From Hydractinia symbiolongicarpus (Eukaryota; Cnidaria; Hydrozoa; Anthoathecata; Hydractiniidae), in contig NC_079888.1 of assembly GCF_029227915.1 (NCBI RefSeq), forward strand, positions 4,537,001 through 4,601,000: a stretch of DNA of 64,000 nt, given 5' to 3'. Below, piece by piece: positions 52,281-64,000 of this stretch (its first letter is position 1; each line of letters starts with the position of its first letter). Under the pieces are notes generated by a model. The model did not search any database and had not been told where the DNA came from. It saw only the letters and a program-made list of their open reading frames with translations. The translations under genes and the position numbers were made by a program.

Positions 52281-55200
52281 TTACGATGAATCGCATTTTG
52301 TGCGTCCGAGGATTGCATTACGTGATCTAAAGGAGATATGGAAAAAGGTAATAATAATGAAACACATTTAGGGTTAAAAAAACTATAAACCTTAACCTTT
52401 AACCTTAAAGGCATAAGCTACATTCAATCCAAAGGATATTATTTTGTATTAATAGCCAAAAAATTAAAACTATAAACTTACTTCGCAACTGTAACATATG
52501 ACGAAGATGTGATTGTTTTGTAGACATTGGACGCGACACAAGTATACACACCACCATGATGAAATTCAGCTTTAGCAATACTATACACAAATGGGTGACG
52601 GTGATTTGGCCTGGAACTAAAAAGAAGAAAAGATCAGAAAAGTCGCGTGAAGTTTCGTTAAAACAAATATATTATGCACTAAAAAATATAATGTGAATTG
52701 TGTTCCATAAAATAATTGAAATCAAGCTAACTATATAAAACCTTTGAAAAATTTCTATTTTATTGACGGTGGCATAAATGCAAATTATATATCATTGTCT
52801 ATAACAAAAAATAGGGTGAAGTCTCCAATTAGATATGTCATACACCCTGCTCAAACATCAAACTGCAGTTATCGATATTCAGAAATTGAACTTAACATTT
52901 TTGGTTATTTAGTTACATGCAAAAAACATAAATAATACAAATGTGTACTGACAACAACGGCTGTTGTTGTTTTTTGTATTCCTTGTTGTTGTTTTTGTTC
53001 TTTTTCGGAAATTTAAGCTCTTTGTCGGCAGTAGCATTGACCATTTAGTACTGACATAATGCTGGATAAATTAAATTTTGACGTTGTTCATCAAGTCAAT
53101 GTATACCTCAAAGCACACCTTCAACAGAATACCGTCCATCGTTGCGTTTTGGCTAATTAATACTGTTTAAAAAACCATTAAATTGCCCGAAAACGGCAAA
53201 ATTTAAAATTCACAAATGAATCTAACATTACGTCCACAATTTTGTATGCAGAGAATATCCAAGTAAAGCATCATATTGCAAGTAAAAACATCTGAACATT
53301 GTATGTTTTTCAAAGCGACCTATATGGTATATAATTTTACTTAGACGAAAATCAGCTGAACAAAACGACATTAAAATTATTATGAACGACTAAGTATTAT
53401 TTTGATCAAACATTCTTATTATTATTATGTTTGCTTCAAACTTTTAATATAATTTAAGAAAGATATATTACGAAGGTTGTTTCATCTACCTAAAACAAAA
53501 TTATATACTGGAATGTTGAAAGAACTTGGAATGTGGACGATCAAAGAGAAATTAAGATATCAAAGACTGATGTTGTAAGAAAGTGTAATGAAAACGAATG
53601 ATGAAAGACTTGGGAAACTGATAATAATTGATTAGATTAAGAGTGAACAGGATGGATGGCATAAATAGAGAAAATAGAGATTCGGGCTGGGATAGAACGA
53701 CAGATGAAAAATGCAGAATGAAAAAAAAAGTAAACACTAAGATTAGAAAGGAAAAGGTAGTGAAAGAAAAGCAAAACACAATGAGAAAGATAAGATATCA
53801 GAAGGGCGGGAATTTAAAATAATGTTATATAAAAGAAACATTAAAAACTCATTACCCGTGCATAACTAAGTATTCAAATTAAAAATAGTTGAGTACTCAC
53901 AGTTATGGGTCGTAAATTAACTGAGAGAAGCAAACGATTTGGAAAAGATCCAGAGGATAAAAGAATAGATATTTTCATACATCAAGAGAAGAACTGAAAA
54001 CAATGATAAAAAGTTAGAAGGAACACAGAAAGTTGCCTCATGACATAGACATGTTAATGCATGTTTTATATTTTTTCTTTAAATAGGAGATTCTGGGAAC
54101 GTCAATATCAGCAGACAAACTTTGTCACCTAAAATCTTTGAGATTAAAAGATTTATTTATATTCAGTCGATTTATAAAAAGGTATACCTCATTAAAAGAG
54201 TGTCATTATGGTATAATGAGTAGTGAGCCGCTGGATAACCCAAGGCTGAGCACGCCAGTGTTATAACATCGTAGTGCAGTACCATTAGTGCGTTTGGAAG
54301 TTTTATTTTCCACGACGGCTCACCTGTGACAAAAAAGAGGTATAAAATAGGTGAAAAAAATTAAATAGTGTTATAGACATCTGTCATTTAAATTATCCTT
54401 CCTTAGATTTATGCTTTTGAGAGAATCGGAAAACTTGTTGTAAAATAATTTTTTTAAAAATAATCCAGTTGTTAATTTTAATGAAAAATAGTTAACAATG
54501 AGTAATAAAAACTGACCAACCATGAAAATTGGATAATAACTTTAAATAAGTTGCTTTACATAACGTTGTAAGTGGCATGCACAGACACAGCGTATTTCAA
54601 GTTGATAAAAACAGAAAAAAAAGTTATATTGAAGCAAAGGAAGGTACAAAAGTATTACAAAACAGACCTTGTGTTTTCAAATGTTACATCTATGATGTAT
54701 GTAAAGCTGTATTTATAAGTAACTTAAATAACTCACTATGCACAAGTAACACTCCTTCCTTCGAGTCTTCACCCAGGCTATTTCTTGCGACACATTTATA
54801 TTCTCCGAAGTCAGTTGCTTTAACCGGGTCAATTCGTAGTCGCATATTCCCGGCCAAAATTTTGATGTTGCCTGCCACACTACCATTTGAAGGCAAAATT
54901 TTAACTCCATCTTTATACCAGGATATCAAAGGTGGTGGACTAAAAATATTTGTGGTGATGTGACTTTTCAAAATTTGCGGTCTACAGAACTAAGCGCCGA
55001 AGAAGAACACGCACAGATTTCTTATCCGAGTGGCATGTGTATTTAGATGAAGTTGTATTGTGTATAAATCCTCTATCCTCAACACACTCAGTACCGCCTA
55101 CAAAAATTTGATTGTCGGTTATATTTGCCCGTCATGATCGGAGATCCCATTTGGGCAAACTAAAGAACGATACACAAAGATAAATCTTTATCTACACGAT

Positions 55201-57696
55201 TACCTTTTTTTCTTATAAAGACCAAATATGTTAATCAACACAAAATGAATTAATAATAATAAACACTTACTTTCCCACCGCACCGCATAATATATCCACT
55301 GATCTTCCTTCCACAGCGGAGAACTTTTTATCCATGTGAGATACCAAAGTTGGTAAAGTTTCCTCGCTGGTGCCTATAAATTTTATAACCTAATCTTAGA
55401 ATAAATAAAGTGTAAGGACATGCACAAAATTAGACCATATATGTTTGGTATGCGTTTTGGTCATCTAAAAATATTGTGCATCATAAGTCCCCAAATTTAT
55501 TTTATTTTTCTTGTCAAATTCTTCATTTCCCCGAAATTCCGACTACAATTATGTTCTCAAAGTTAAAATTACATAAAAGTGGTGCAACACTTCTTGCTTA
55601 TGATTATTAATACTGTTTTTTCGAAATAATCTTTTGTTACCTTGAGTGCGAAATTTGGATGTACTGATAACGCTGAGTATAGTTTACGTTAACATAAATG
55701 CTATCATTAATAACCAACACTTTTTTACTTGACCATAATTTTACCACAAATATTGCGTATCATGTAGTAAAAAAATTGTACAAACCTTTTTGAGCATCAA
55801 TTTTAAACTGGCAGCTAGAAATCACCTTTTTCTGGTTATGCACTATGCAGCTAATGCCACCCAAATTATTTATCAAATCAACATCACTTTGTTTAAGATG
55901 TGGAATGACGAAGGAGCCAGATTTTCCGATGAATGCATGCTCTATTGGCGAATTGGTTCTGAAGATAATAAAAGGACGGGCTTGCGATTTTATGGCGCCC
56001 CAAAAGTCAATTTGCCCGCGATCAGTTGCATGTTTGGGACATTTTAGAGTTAAACTTTTACCAAGTGTTGCTTTGATAGTCCTTGTTGCATCATGTAATT
56101 GAAAGCCAGGGCCGAATGCCAGACCTAAGTATTTTTAATTTTAAACTCTCTATAATTCGAATTCCTATTATACGAACATAAATTAAACGTAAAATAAAGA
56201 CAAAGCAAAGTTGAGTCAAAAATGTGAGCTATTTATGAAGAAAATGTGTGTACTACAGGTTAAAAAGTGTTTTAAAAGTATTGAAACAAGCGCATTACTA
56301 CAAAATAGACGGAGTGTTCATCAGTTTAATATTCAATTCGTAAATGTGGCTGACGCTAAAATCATTTATGCAGAGTTTGTTATTGTGCGCTAATATTTAA
56401 CTTACTTTCAGCCTTGAAGTTATATTCTGAGAAAACTGTTCCATATTCATTTCCGACATAGCAACGATAGACGCCATTATCTCGATTACTGACGTTGTAT
56501 ACTGTTAATCTATCAGGAACACTCACAATGTATTGCTGTTTCTCACGCATCTTTGTTCCGTTAAAAGTCCAACTTATTGTAACATTTGATTTTCCGCTGT
56601 GTTTACATTTCAACATGAGAAGATCTTTACCATAGGCTATACTATAAACAACAGATCCTATCAAGGAGATTTCTTCAATTTCAGGTAATGCTGAAAGGAA
56701 AATACATAATCAAGTATGTGTCCAGCCAAACAAATTTTTTGTAATTTGTTATAATAAAACAAAACGCGATATAAATTAGTTTTTTTTATAAACTATTGTA
56801 ATTAGTTTATATTGACTTTAAAAGACTGTATCAGATACTTTCCTTCAGCTCCTATTGTTATTGTTAAAGTAAGGTCCTGCCAAGTGAGTTTCTAGTATAT
56901 TCAAAGCTTCTACTAGAGCTACTGAAGTTAGGCATGCACAGCAACATTTCAACACAACAACCGGCTACAATATTAATCCTATTCTTATGCAAAACACAAA
57001 GCAGAAACAGTCGATTCAAGATTTAGACTCTGGCATGATGCGGTTGGGGTATGAACGAACAACCTAATGCTCTAGAAGCGAACGCTCTACCACAAAGCCA
57101 TCAAGCGTTGAATGTTATGTGTATTCTAAACTTTTAAACTCTAAATTAATCTCTTATTTAAAAACCTTCACGTAACGTACAATGTATAACATTGAAAGCA
57201 CTGCGAACCCAACCTGAATTCACTGCGCAGAAATTATCGCTAAATTTTTAAAATTGGCATTTGGTAAATTTGCGCAGCTGCAAAAAGCAAAAAGAATTAT
57301 TATAAAAATAATAAAAAGAAGAATGTAAGGCTTTCCTGGTTCTGAAATAACATGGCCTAGTATTTAGGAATATTGGTCCAAAACATTTGTAGCATTTGAA
57401 TACAAAAAATCTCATCACTTTTCCTGTAGTTGAGCAGTTTCATAAAACGTTCGCACGAATAAGAAAGAACAAAGTAATCCCTAATGCGGTTAAATGTCGA
57501 ATACAACTATTGTATTTTCTTCTAAGATGTCTTGTATCCGTTCTGTTTTGTTTACGTAAGGAAAACCCATCTCAAACAACATAAAAAACACCTGAAGAGC
57601 AATCAAAACACGGTTATGATACTCACGCCATTGTGAACTGCCATGAATGAACAATAACATATGTGTTGCATACAAGAAAGCTTTGAAAGAAGACAT
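52281..57696 (-). CDS. Gene E: secreted four-Ig-domain protein, 8 exons, 438 aa
   Basis: Coding exons in transcript order: 57627-57696, 56406-56690, 55786-56124, 55271-55373, 54737-54939, 54188-54323, 52482-52616, 52281-52326, total 1317 bases, all GT-AG. The signal exon is 70 bases and nearly identical to that of gene D, although E lies in the position of A and C, whose signal exons are 67 bases. Ig1 (residues 24-118) ends CYVGNEYGTVFSEYNFK, as in B and D, but its first 25 residues are unlike any other copy. Ig2 (119-231) and the tail KSRNAILGRTKCDSS follow the A/C type. Ig2 has lost one codon near its start and gained one in the variable stretch after the core Trp, keeping 339 bases. Ig3 has the canonical C-W-C pattern and Ig4 lacks the core Trp. 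The signal peptide and lack of a membrane span predict secretion. Intron 1 carries a SINE. Confidence 0.87.
53512..53830 (+). repeat. Second copy of the purine-rich repeat, gene E intron 6
   Basis: The counterpart of 32990-33340 at the same place in gene E, with the same flanks. It gives a 75-codon minus-strand chance frame with no homology signature. Confidence 0.4.
56930..57112 (-). repeat. tRNA-derived SINE copy, gene E intron 1
   Basis: The minus strand reads GATGGCTTTGTGGTAGAGCG (A box region), then TTCGTTCATACCCCAACC as a decayed B box. The body shares ATTAATCCTATTCTTATGC with the copy at 39060-39240. Genes A, B and D have no copy here. Confidence 0.6.
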
Positions 57697-58206
57697 TGTT
57701 TTCTTCCTAAAATAGTCGAAAGAGTTGAAAAAAAACAGTGGTATAATTGCCTCTACAGTTTTTGGTGAATTCAACGATTACCCCTTTCCAAATAAATTTT
57801 TCCAACAGCTTTTAATTTTCTGGCTTTTCACAAAAAACCCTTTTCATAAATTATTTTAACCTCTACGGACACGGTATATTGAAAAAGTATTTAGTTTTAT
57901 TTTGTTATTTTTTTGTCTATAGCCTATGCAAAAACGTTGTACGTGGGCTCTGTAAAGAAAAGAAAAATAATTCATATAAATGTTTCTACTATAACCTGTG
58001 ACATTTTTTCCCCTCAAATGCAGATTCTTTAAATATTTTAATAAATATATCATTAGCAAATATTCTACCATGTTTAGATTGCAGATAAGATAATGGCAAA
58101 TAGTAAGTACATCTTCCATAATTATATTAGTGAATCTTGATATATTCACATGAATTAAAACAATTGAACTGAATTAACATAGGTAGGCGACACTCCTGTT
58201 ACTTAC

Positions 58207-58310
58207 TTGCTCGTAGAACTTTAGAACTTTTCTGTCTGGGTGGAGATACCACGTTCAGAATTAATGTTCAATTTTTCTCCTATATAAAAAACTTATGTGC
58301 GCGCATGCGT
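58207..58310 (-). promoter_or_regulatory. Gene E promoter block and probable noncoding exon
   Basis: Read on the minus strand, the block holds TGCGCGCATGCG (58298-58309), a TATA-like TTTTTATATAGG near 58279-58290, the family-conserved stretch GGTATCTCCACCCAGAC, and an exon end at 58207 followed by a consensus donor GTAAGT (58206-58201). The matching acceptor is just upstream of the ATG (exon resumes at 57706), giving a 5' UTR intron of 500 bases. This is the best-preserved donor of the four copies. Confidence 0.58.
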
Positions 58311-59886
58311 ATTAAGATTTAAGTACTTTCGAAAGTTATATATAAATTTAGCTTAGGAAAAATAACAATCCTGTCGAAACTATTTGACAAAAGAAAATAT
58401 TATTCTATTAAAAACTGCCGGAATAAAAGTTGCCATGTTGCATTGAAAAAGGAAATTTTAGGTTGAGAAAAAGTTGAGAAAAGTTACGTGTGTTTTTCTT
58501 GTGACATTGTGCTGTTGTTGAAAAAATAGTTACTCAATCAATACGCTACTACTTCAAATTCACTTAATTTTCGTCGTACTCACCCATTCAATTTAGGCAT
58601 GTTGTGAGTGATTCAGGGGATTCATACATACAACTAGCGGTTTACACAGCTGCCACAAATGTCTAAAGAAGAACTTGTGACCCTTCATCTGAACCTTGTT
58701 CATTAAGAGAAGATCAGCATAGCAAAACCGTTCTAACGATGAGCGCTTTGAAAGTTATCAAATAATGAAGAAAATTAGTGATCTTCTGATAATGTCAGAA
58801 TTGACGCTTCCAATAAATTGTGACGATAAATGTTATAGCTACATATTAAACCATTTTTATACAAAACTGTTTAAGTAACAGTATCTATATAATAATACGC
58901 TTGTGTGAGTAACCATGTGAGTCCACGACACGCAATGTACGGGTCACTTTTTTATGACGTCCCGTTACGTTAGCTTTTACCAAGTTAAAAAAAAAAACGC
59001 AAATCAGGGGGTTACTATTTAAATGTTTAATTCTTTTTTCTTATTACCTTAAAAAATAAAACTCTTTTTCTTTATTTTTTTTAAGGATTTTATTCTCAAA
59101 CTTTAAATTTGTTTCTTTGTTTTAAAAGCCCCGTTGGTCGTTATAGATAGAATAATTTAATTTTACCCCCGGATTAATGTGCACACCGTATCTAACGGAA
59201 ACAAGTTGGTTATCAACTGAAAAAAGAAAAACCCAGCGAAGAAGGTTGTCTGTTTTTCAAGATAATTATATTTGTTTTTCTATATTTTCTATTTTTGTGT
59301 TCTGGGACCGAGGTTGCTTCCTTTTATAGAAATTCTATCGGATTCGAATATGAATGCAATTCGAATTTGAAATGTAAAAAACAAAAATGTTGTTCTGTTA
59401 TCGAACAAAGGTGTTAGTTAGAAATATTTCTAACGTACGATAATTTAACATCATAAAGAGAACTGATTGGAAATGTTTCAGGCAATTGTATGCACCTTCA
59501 ATTCGTTCTCTTTGGGATGAAACGAAGTTTAGTATTCAAAGTAAAAAAAACTGATTGGAGTTTTAATGGGAGAACGCTAGCAAGCTACCTACTGAGAAGT
59601 AAAAGAAAACAGGTGCGTTGTATAGATTATTTAGTAGAGAAATGAACTTGTGTATAACGAATTTCTAGCCTTTTCTTTCAGAGCTAAATTTTCCTTAAAT
59701 ATTAAGTTTGTTGTTGTGTCTTGAGTCGGAAACTATTTTCCTTAAGAATTTACTTTGTAAGTACATACTCTAAAAATGGGTCAGAAGTTTAAAATATCCT
59801 GAAAATATGTCTAAGCTTGATAGTTTGTTTTAATTATAAACATTTGTATGACGCACAAAACTTATTAAAAGATTACTTTTTTTTTT
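58311..59886. other. Upstream of gene E, no supported gene
   Basis: The stretch up to about 58670 matches the start of the A-B and C-D divergent spacers (CATACAACTAGCGG and GCTGCCACAAAT), so a further divergent gene may lie to the right. After that, homology to the other spacers is not apparent and no coding sequence was found. Confidence 0.5.
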
Positions 59887-60273
59887 ACATATAGGTGAAT
59901 ATTTATCATAGCACATCCGTATTTCATTCTCAACAGAGAATGCTTTACCCCGATCAGACCTCTGATCATGACGGGCGAGTATAATGCGTGTAAGTCATAT
60001 TGAAGAAGAACTACTTTGTTCAACACTAACATACTGCCAAGCAGTGAGCGGGATTCGATCCGCGGTCCCCAGAACTGGGAGCCGCAGACGAACCCACTAC
60101 ACTACGTGCGGCAATATGTTAGTGATGAACTCAGATAGTTTATCCGGATGGTGTATATACATATAGGTGAATATTTATCATAGCACATCCGTATTTCATT
60201 CTCAACAGAGAATGCTTCACCCCGATCAGACCTCTGATCATGACGGGCGAGTATAATGCGTGTAAGTCATATT
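59887..60273. repeat. 115-bp direct repeats flanking a tRNA-like core
   Basis: 59887-60001 and 60159-60273 are 115-bp direct copies with one difference seen by eye. Each contains a palindrome GATCAGACCTCTGATC. The 157-bp core holds, on the minus strand, a perfect A box match (TAGTGTAGTGG) and a near B box (GGATCGAATCC), with tRNA-like spacing. Outside these, an inverted repeat TTCAACACTAACATACTGC / GCAATATGTTAGTGATGAA forms a long stem. The tRNA-like part lacks a proper anticodon arm, so it is not called a tRNA. It could be a SINE between duplicated flanks or a miniature LTR-like element. Confidence 0.6.
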
Positions 60274-61955
60274 TTACTTTTTTTATTGTATATCAAACGA
60301 ACTGAACTTTTTTTTTGTCCAAGCAATGGGCCGTTACATGTAGTAGAATTGCCATTAGGTAGCTATGGTAACTTATAGCATGCTTTCTTTTATAAAGGCA
60401 TTAAAAGTTTTCAGGGCATAGTCATGTTAAGAACATATTGAGAATAATGAGGATAGAACATAAAGGCTGAAACTAAAGCACGCTATTCTTATAAAAACAG
60501 CGTGTATATCCTAGAGAAGAAATTACATAAACTGTAAAAAGTAATTTTTCCGTGGTTACTTTTTTTAATAGCTACTACAGACTGTGTGATTCAGATGTCG
60601 TTAGAAAAAACCTAAACCTAAAACCTAAACTTAAATCAATGTTTACATCTGTTACGTTACGATCGTTTGAAATATATTCGATTCTTAAATTCGAAAACAC
60701 TGCATTGTTATCTTCTTTGATTTTATGCGTAATTTTCGTGATTATAAGTTTGGTTTTGTTTAAGCGAACTGTTCTTTTAATATTTTGGATTGCAATATTT
60801 TGGTAGATATACAATATACCAAATGATTCAAGTTTTATATTTTTCTTTTTCATGTGTTTTCAACTATTAATCTTTTATATTTTGAGTATAACTTTGGAAG
60901 GTTTGCCGTATGCAGCAGACTGAATAGCTGATTTTGTATGACTTACCAAAAAATGATTTTTTGTTTCAGCGTTTATAAACATAGAATAATGCAGATTGCG
61001 AGCAAACTCGATCCTAGGGCTTTTTTCTTTATGCCATCCCGTTGAAAGAGACAAAGAGCCCGGGGTCAAGGTTTAAATGTGACTTTTGAAAATTCAAATT
61101 ACTGTGTTGTATGTTCTTGTATGATATCGCTTACATCGTATTAATGAGAAATTCGGTGGAATCTTCCACGGGAATTTGGCTAGTACTATATTAAAGTGCT
61201 CCTAAAAATTCTTAAAAACTTCTAAAAATAATGTCCTTGTTTTTTAACAGCTGCATTACATATAAAAATTGCTTAATTGCCTTCAGTTGTAAATTCTATT
61301 TTCCAATAATCACTGATTAACCCACAATTGACACCAATATTTTCTTGGAGGTGCCTCCTAATAAATTTAAATTATGTATTTAAGCTAAGGCTAAGCTGAG
61401 ATTGTAATGATGCAATGTTTATTTTCCTTTTTAAATGTTTTGCGTGCGCAAAAGCCTTGAAATGCTTAAATTTGTTGTTTAAAGGGTTTTTGATTACGTG
61501 ATTGCACAAGGCCATCGACTCGTGTAAAAAAGATAAATGTACCTTTCTCTATGGCTTCTTCCAAATAGGAAAAAACTTTGTAAGTAAATAATTCTGCCTT
61601 ATCCGTTGTTAGTCATTACAATTATTACAATAAAATAATCAGTTAATATCCACACCATCCAAACCCAAACTATTTCGAGCAGTAATTTCATATTTGCTTT
61701 CCCAGATTTTTTTTAGTGTTTCTTGTTGCTATATTTCAAAGGTTTACTGTATCCAACTATATTTTCCATGTTGACTGTTGATAACTGTATTTTCTACGTT
61801 TTTTGTAGCTAACTATATTTTCAGTGGCATGTTAAACGTATACTGCCCCTCACCTCCTCAATTGTTTAAGTCCTATTTCTCTCAGAACCTCAGTATTTCG
61901 AAACCACGCCTTAAATTTCTATGAAATCATAATAGTGAACATATAATAACAACTG
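60274..61955. other. Intergenic, no supported gene
   Basis: Only short frames of no recognisable type (for example 60552-60806, hydrophobic, with no relatives that I can name). A hairpin motif lies at 61154-61172. Confidence 0.5.
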
Positions 61956-61958
61956 TTA

Positions 61959-63259
61959 AGGGTCCGTTGCACGTAGCAAAGTTTGCAATAGAAATGACAC
62001 ACAAGTACTTCTGCATGTACTTGTACAAGCAGTTGCGCAAGTTTTTATACTTGCACAAGTTTTGTCGTTTTCTAATAAAAAAAACAATTTTTTTTAAAAA
62101 ATGATTTGCGAACAAGAAGACGTTGTTTTAATTCTGGCCCTATCGCTGGCAGTAAAAGTGAAGACAAGTCAGTGCAAAAAAAGAAAGCAATGCAAATGTT
62201 TTGGGTGCGACCAAGGTTATTAGATAGACAAACGGAAAGGGCTTGCAATAGCAATATTTGAAGTTTACACTTTTCTTGAGTTACACATTTTCTATATTAA
62301 GCAAATTCTTCGAAATCATTCAACCAAACAATTGTTTTTATGGGTTTCGCTTTCATTGGGACTCAGGTTTAGGTTTACAACTGCGGAAGACGTCTGACGA
62401 GGCTCATCCAATCGCTCTAACGCTTTTAACATAACTCTGTCTGCAACAGATATATCTTGATCGTTCTTGACACTAGAAGGCTTTTTTCGTTTATGGTTGA
62501 ACGCCGGCGTAGGAGTTTCATCATCACCGTTCGGATCTTCGTCCACATTGAAGTTGGATTCTGTGGCGCGAGGAGTGATATAAGCAGATAAGAAGCTATC
62601 CATCTCCCCATAAAAAGGCCATTGGGGAGTGAAAACCTCATCCGAACTTGTTCCACTTATCTTTGAAGTTCGGACTTTGATTGCCCGTAATACTATCACA
62701 AACCGACCATTTTCTTTCGTATATCTTTGACTGGCATTACAATTCGTTTGAAGTCAACTCCAAACTCTATTTTTCTTCTTCTTGCATTATGATGCTCTGC
62801 GTGGTTTGAGTTCAAAAAACATTCTTGTAGTTGCCACTCTGCAATTAGTTGTCCCATCATATTATCTGTCCAACTATCAAATATCTTTTTTTTATTTATT
62901 GCCTCCATCTTCAACGAATTATTTTTCATACACGCCACAAAACTATTCACACCACACTTTAATTTTTTATTTTCATCAATTCGATATCCTATTGGCTCAA
63001 TTATAATGAAAACAACAATGAAAACAAAAGTTTAAAATCATTGATTGGTTAACATTCCGAACTTGATCGCAACCTATTGTTTATTTGCTATAGCAAATGT
63101 CGATTTTTTTAAATCATTTAAAAAAAAATCAGAACTTGCACAAGTTCTTGTACAAGTCCATGCTCAATGCATAAAAGCAGCTGTTACAGATAATATTGCA
63201 TTGCACAAGCACTTGTATGTTATTTTCTGTTGCAAATTTTGCTACGTGTAACGGACCCT
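61959..63259 (-). mobile_element. Non-autonomous Harbinger-like DNA transposon
   Basis: The 1301-bp element has terminal inverted repeats that begin AGGGTCCGTT and end AACGGACCCT. The similarity extends inward through CACGTAGCAAA and palindromic ACTTGTACAAGT-like subterminal motifs for roughly 140 bases. It is flanked by TTA (61956-61958 and 63260-63262), the three-base target duplication usual for PIF/Harbinger. The interior has only the broken MADF-type gene (62316-62950) and no DDE transposase, so the element cannot move by itself. Confidence 0.78.
62316..62950 (-). pseudogene. Broken MADF/Myb-like DNA-binding protein of the transposon
   Basis: The first frame (62950 down to 62696, 84 codons) includes SWTDNMMGQLIAEW, then KRIVMPVKDIRKKMVGL, which fits the first helices of a MADF or Myb/SANT-like domain as found in the DNA-binding ORF of Harbinger elements. 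Two stop codons follow directly. The next frame (62699 down to 62316, 127 codons) continues with SKISGTSSDEVFTPQWPFYG and FLSAYITPRATESN, the usual end of the domain, and an acidic linker with a HKRKKPS patch. Because the YYGQ codons between them are in the first frame, at least two stops and one frameshift separate the halves. In the intact family this protein assists the transposase; here it is inactive. Confidence 0.65.
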
Positions 63260-63262
63260 TTA

Positions 63263-64000
63263 AGATTATTCTTAGAACGTGAACTCACAAGACAACTTTA
63301 TTTCATAATCATTCATTTTAGAATAATTCTGGAAAGTTTGGAGGATTTTTAGCGATTTTTTGCCCTATTTATGTGGATTATCTAGAAACCGGAAATCATA
63401 TTAAATTAGCTGAATGTCCGTGGAAGAGTGCACTGTATTTATCATAAACTATGTAACTCAACGGTTTGGCGTTTCACAATCTGTAAAATGAAAAAATTGT
63501 TGTATGTCTGTGTGTGTGTGTCAAATGTAAGAAGTGTCCAACAAAATTGAAGTTTCCCAACAACAACAGTGTGTATATGACATGTAACAGCTAAATCTGT
63601 TCTTTAGCCCTTTAGCACTTTTATCACTTATGATTATTTATATTGGAATGTTTTTTCTTAATTATTTGACATTTGTTGTTTTTAATTTACTTTTTTAACT
63701 AATGTGGTACATATTTAACAATCAGAAAACTATAGTTAAACAAATTGTAAATTCGTGTAAGACCCGCGAGATATTTCGTTCATCCGTAGCATAAAGCAAT
63801 GTTTTGCTCTGCGATGGTTTTAAGTAAAGCAATGTGTAACTATTCTGAACAGACAATATTATAGACTAGTTGTAAGGCCGTGGAATCCACGGACACAAAA
63901 AGATTTAATAGATAACATTGGATAAGTTAATTACTACTCGAGAAAAAACACAATTGTAATGTTCATCAAAATTAGTATTGTTTTGTTTTACAATGATTTC
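63263..64000. other. Right end of window, no supported gene
   Basis: AT-rich DNA with no open frame of note. A TG run lies near 63506-63522, and the hairpin CCGTGGAATCCACGG at 63878-63892. Confidence 0.55.

Noticed and set aside
54577-54963. 128-codon plus-strand frame
   Set aside because: It is the antisense shadow of gene E exon 5; equivalent shadows occur opposite exon 5 in genes A, B, C and D.
59940-60000. Hammerhead ribozyme in the 115-bp repeat
   Set aside because: CTGATCATGA is close to, but not, the CTGANGA core, and no matching GAAA with stem III was found on either strand.
60030-60115. Functional tRNA gene on the minus strand
   Set aside because: A and B boxes are present, but the T stem lacks a base, the acceptor ends pair poorly and no proper anticodon arm forms.

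Overview
The window is AT-rich eukaryotic DNA, with GT-AG introns, single coding exons of 40-340 bases, TATA-like boxes, and relics of LINE, SINE, Harbinger-like and piggyBac-like elements. Exon sizes, intron sizes and repeat content suggest a cnidarian, perhaps a hydrozoan. That assignment is an inference, since no single sequence here proves the species.

The main content is a cluster of five intact, closely related genes, called A to E here. Each has eight coding exons and encodes a secreted protein of 435-438 residues: signal peptide, four immunoglobulin-like domains, and a short tail that usually carries a cysteine near the C terminus. Exons 2 to 7 have identical lengths in all five genes (285, 339, 103, 203, 136 and 135 bases). 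Orientation alternates: A minus (10928-16007), B plus (22594-27116), C minus (31314-38128), D plus (43203-47801), E minus (52281-57696). The array is a repeat of about 20-22 kb. Each unit carries a divergent pair (A-B, then C-D, then E with a partner expected beyond the window), and both the divergent and the convergent spacers are recognisably homologous between units.

Genes A, B, C and E share an upstream block with an NRF-1-like palindrome, a TATA-like box in the clearer copies and a probable noncoding first exon. All five have a splice acceptor 10-12 bases before the ATG. Gene D lacks the upstream block. Gene E looks mosaic (signal exon like B and D, C-terminal half like A and C). Genes A and C share a near-identical tract that stops inside exon 2. 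Differences cluster in a CDR2-like stretch of Ig domain 2. Together these features describe a rapidly evolving family of secreted Ig proteins. A role in self/non-self recognition or immunity is possible but is not shown by the sequence.

The flanks (1-10.9 kb and 58.3-64 kb) hold no gene that I can support apart from mobile elements. These are a decayed LINE with reverse transcriptase pieces (about 4300-6096), LINE 3' ends at 222-362 and 32405-32826, a 759-bp TTAA-flanked piggyBac-like element (27842-28600), a 1301-bp TTA-flanked Harbinger-like element with a broken MADF-type gene (61959-63259), tRNA-derived SINE copies, and an odd tRNA-like unit between 115-bp direct repeats (59887-60273).
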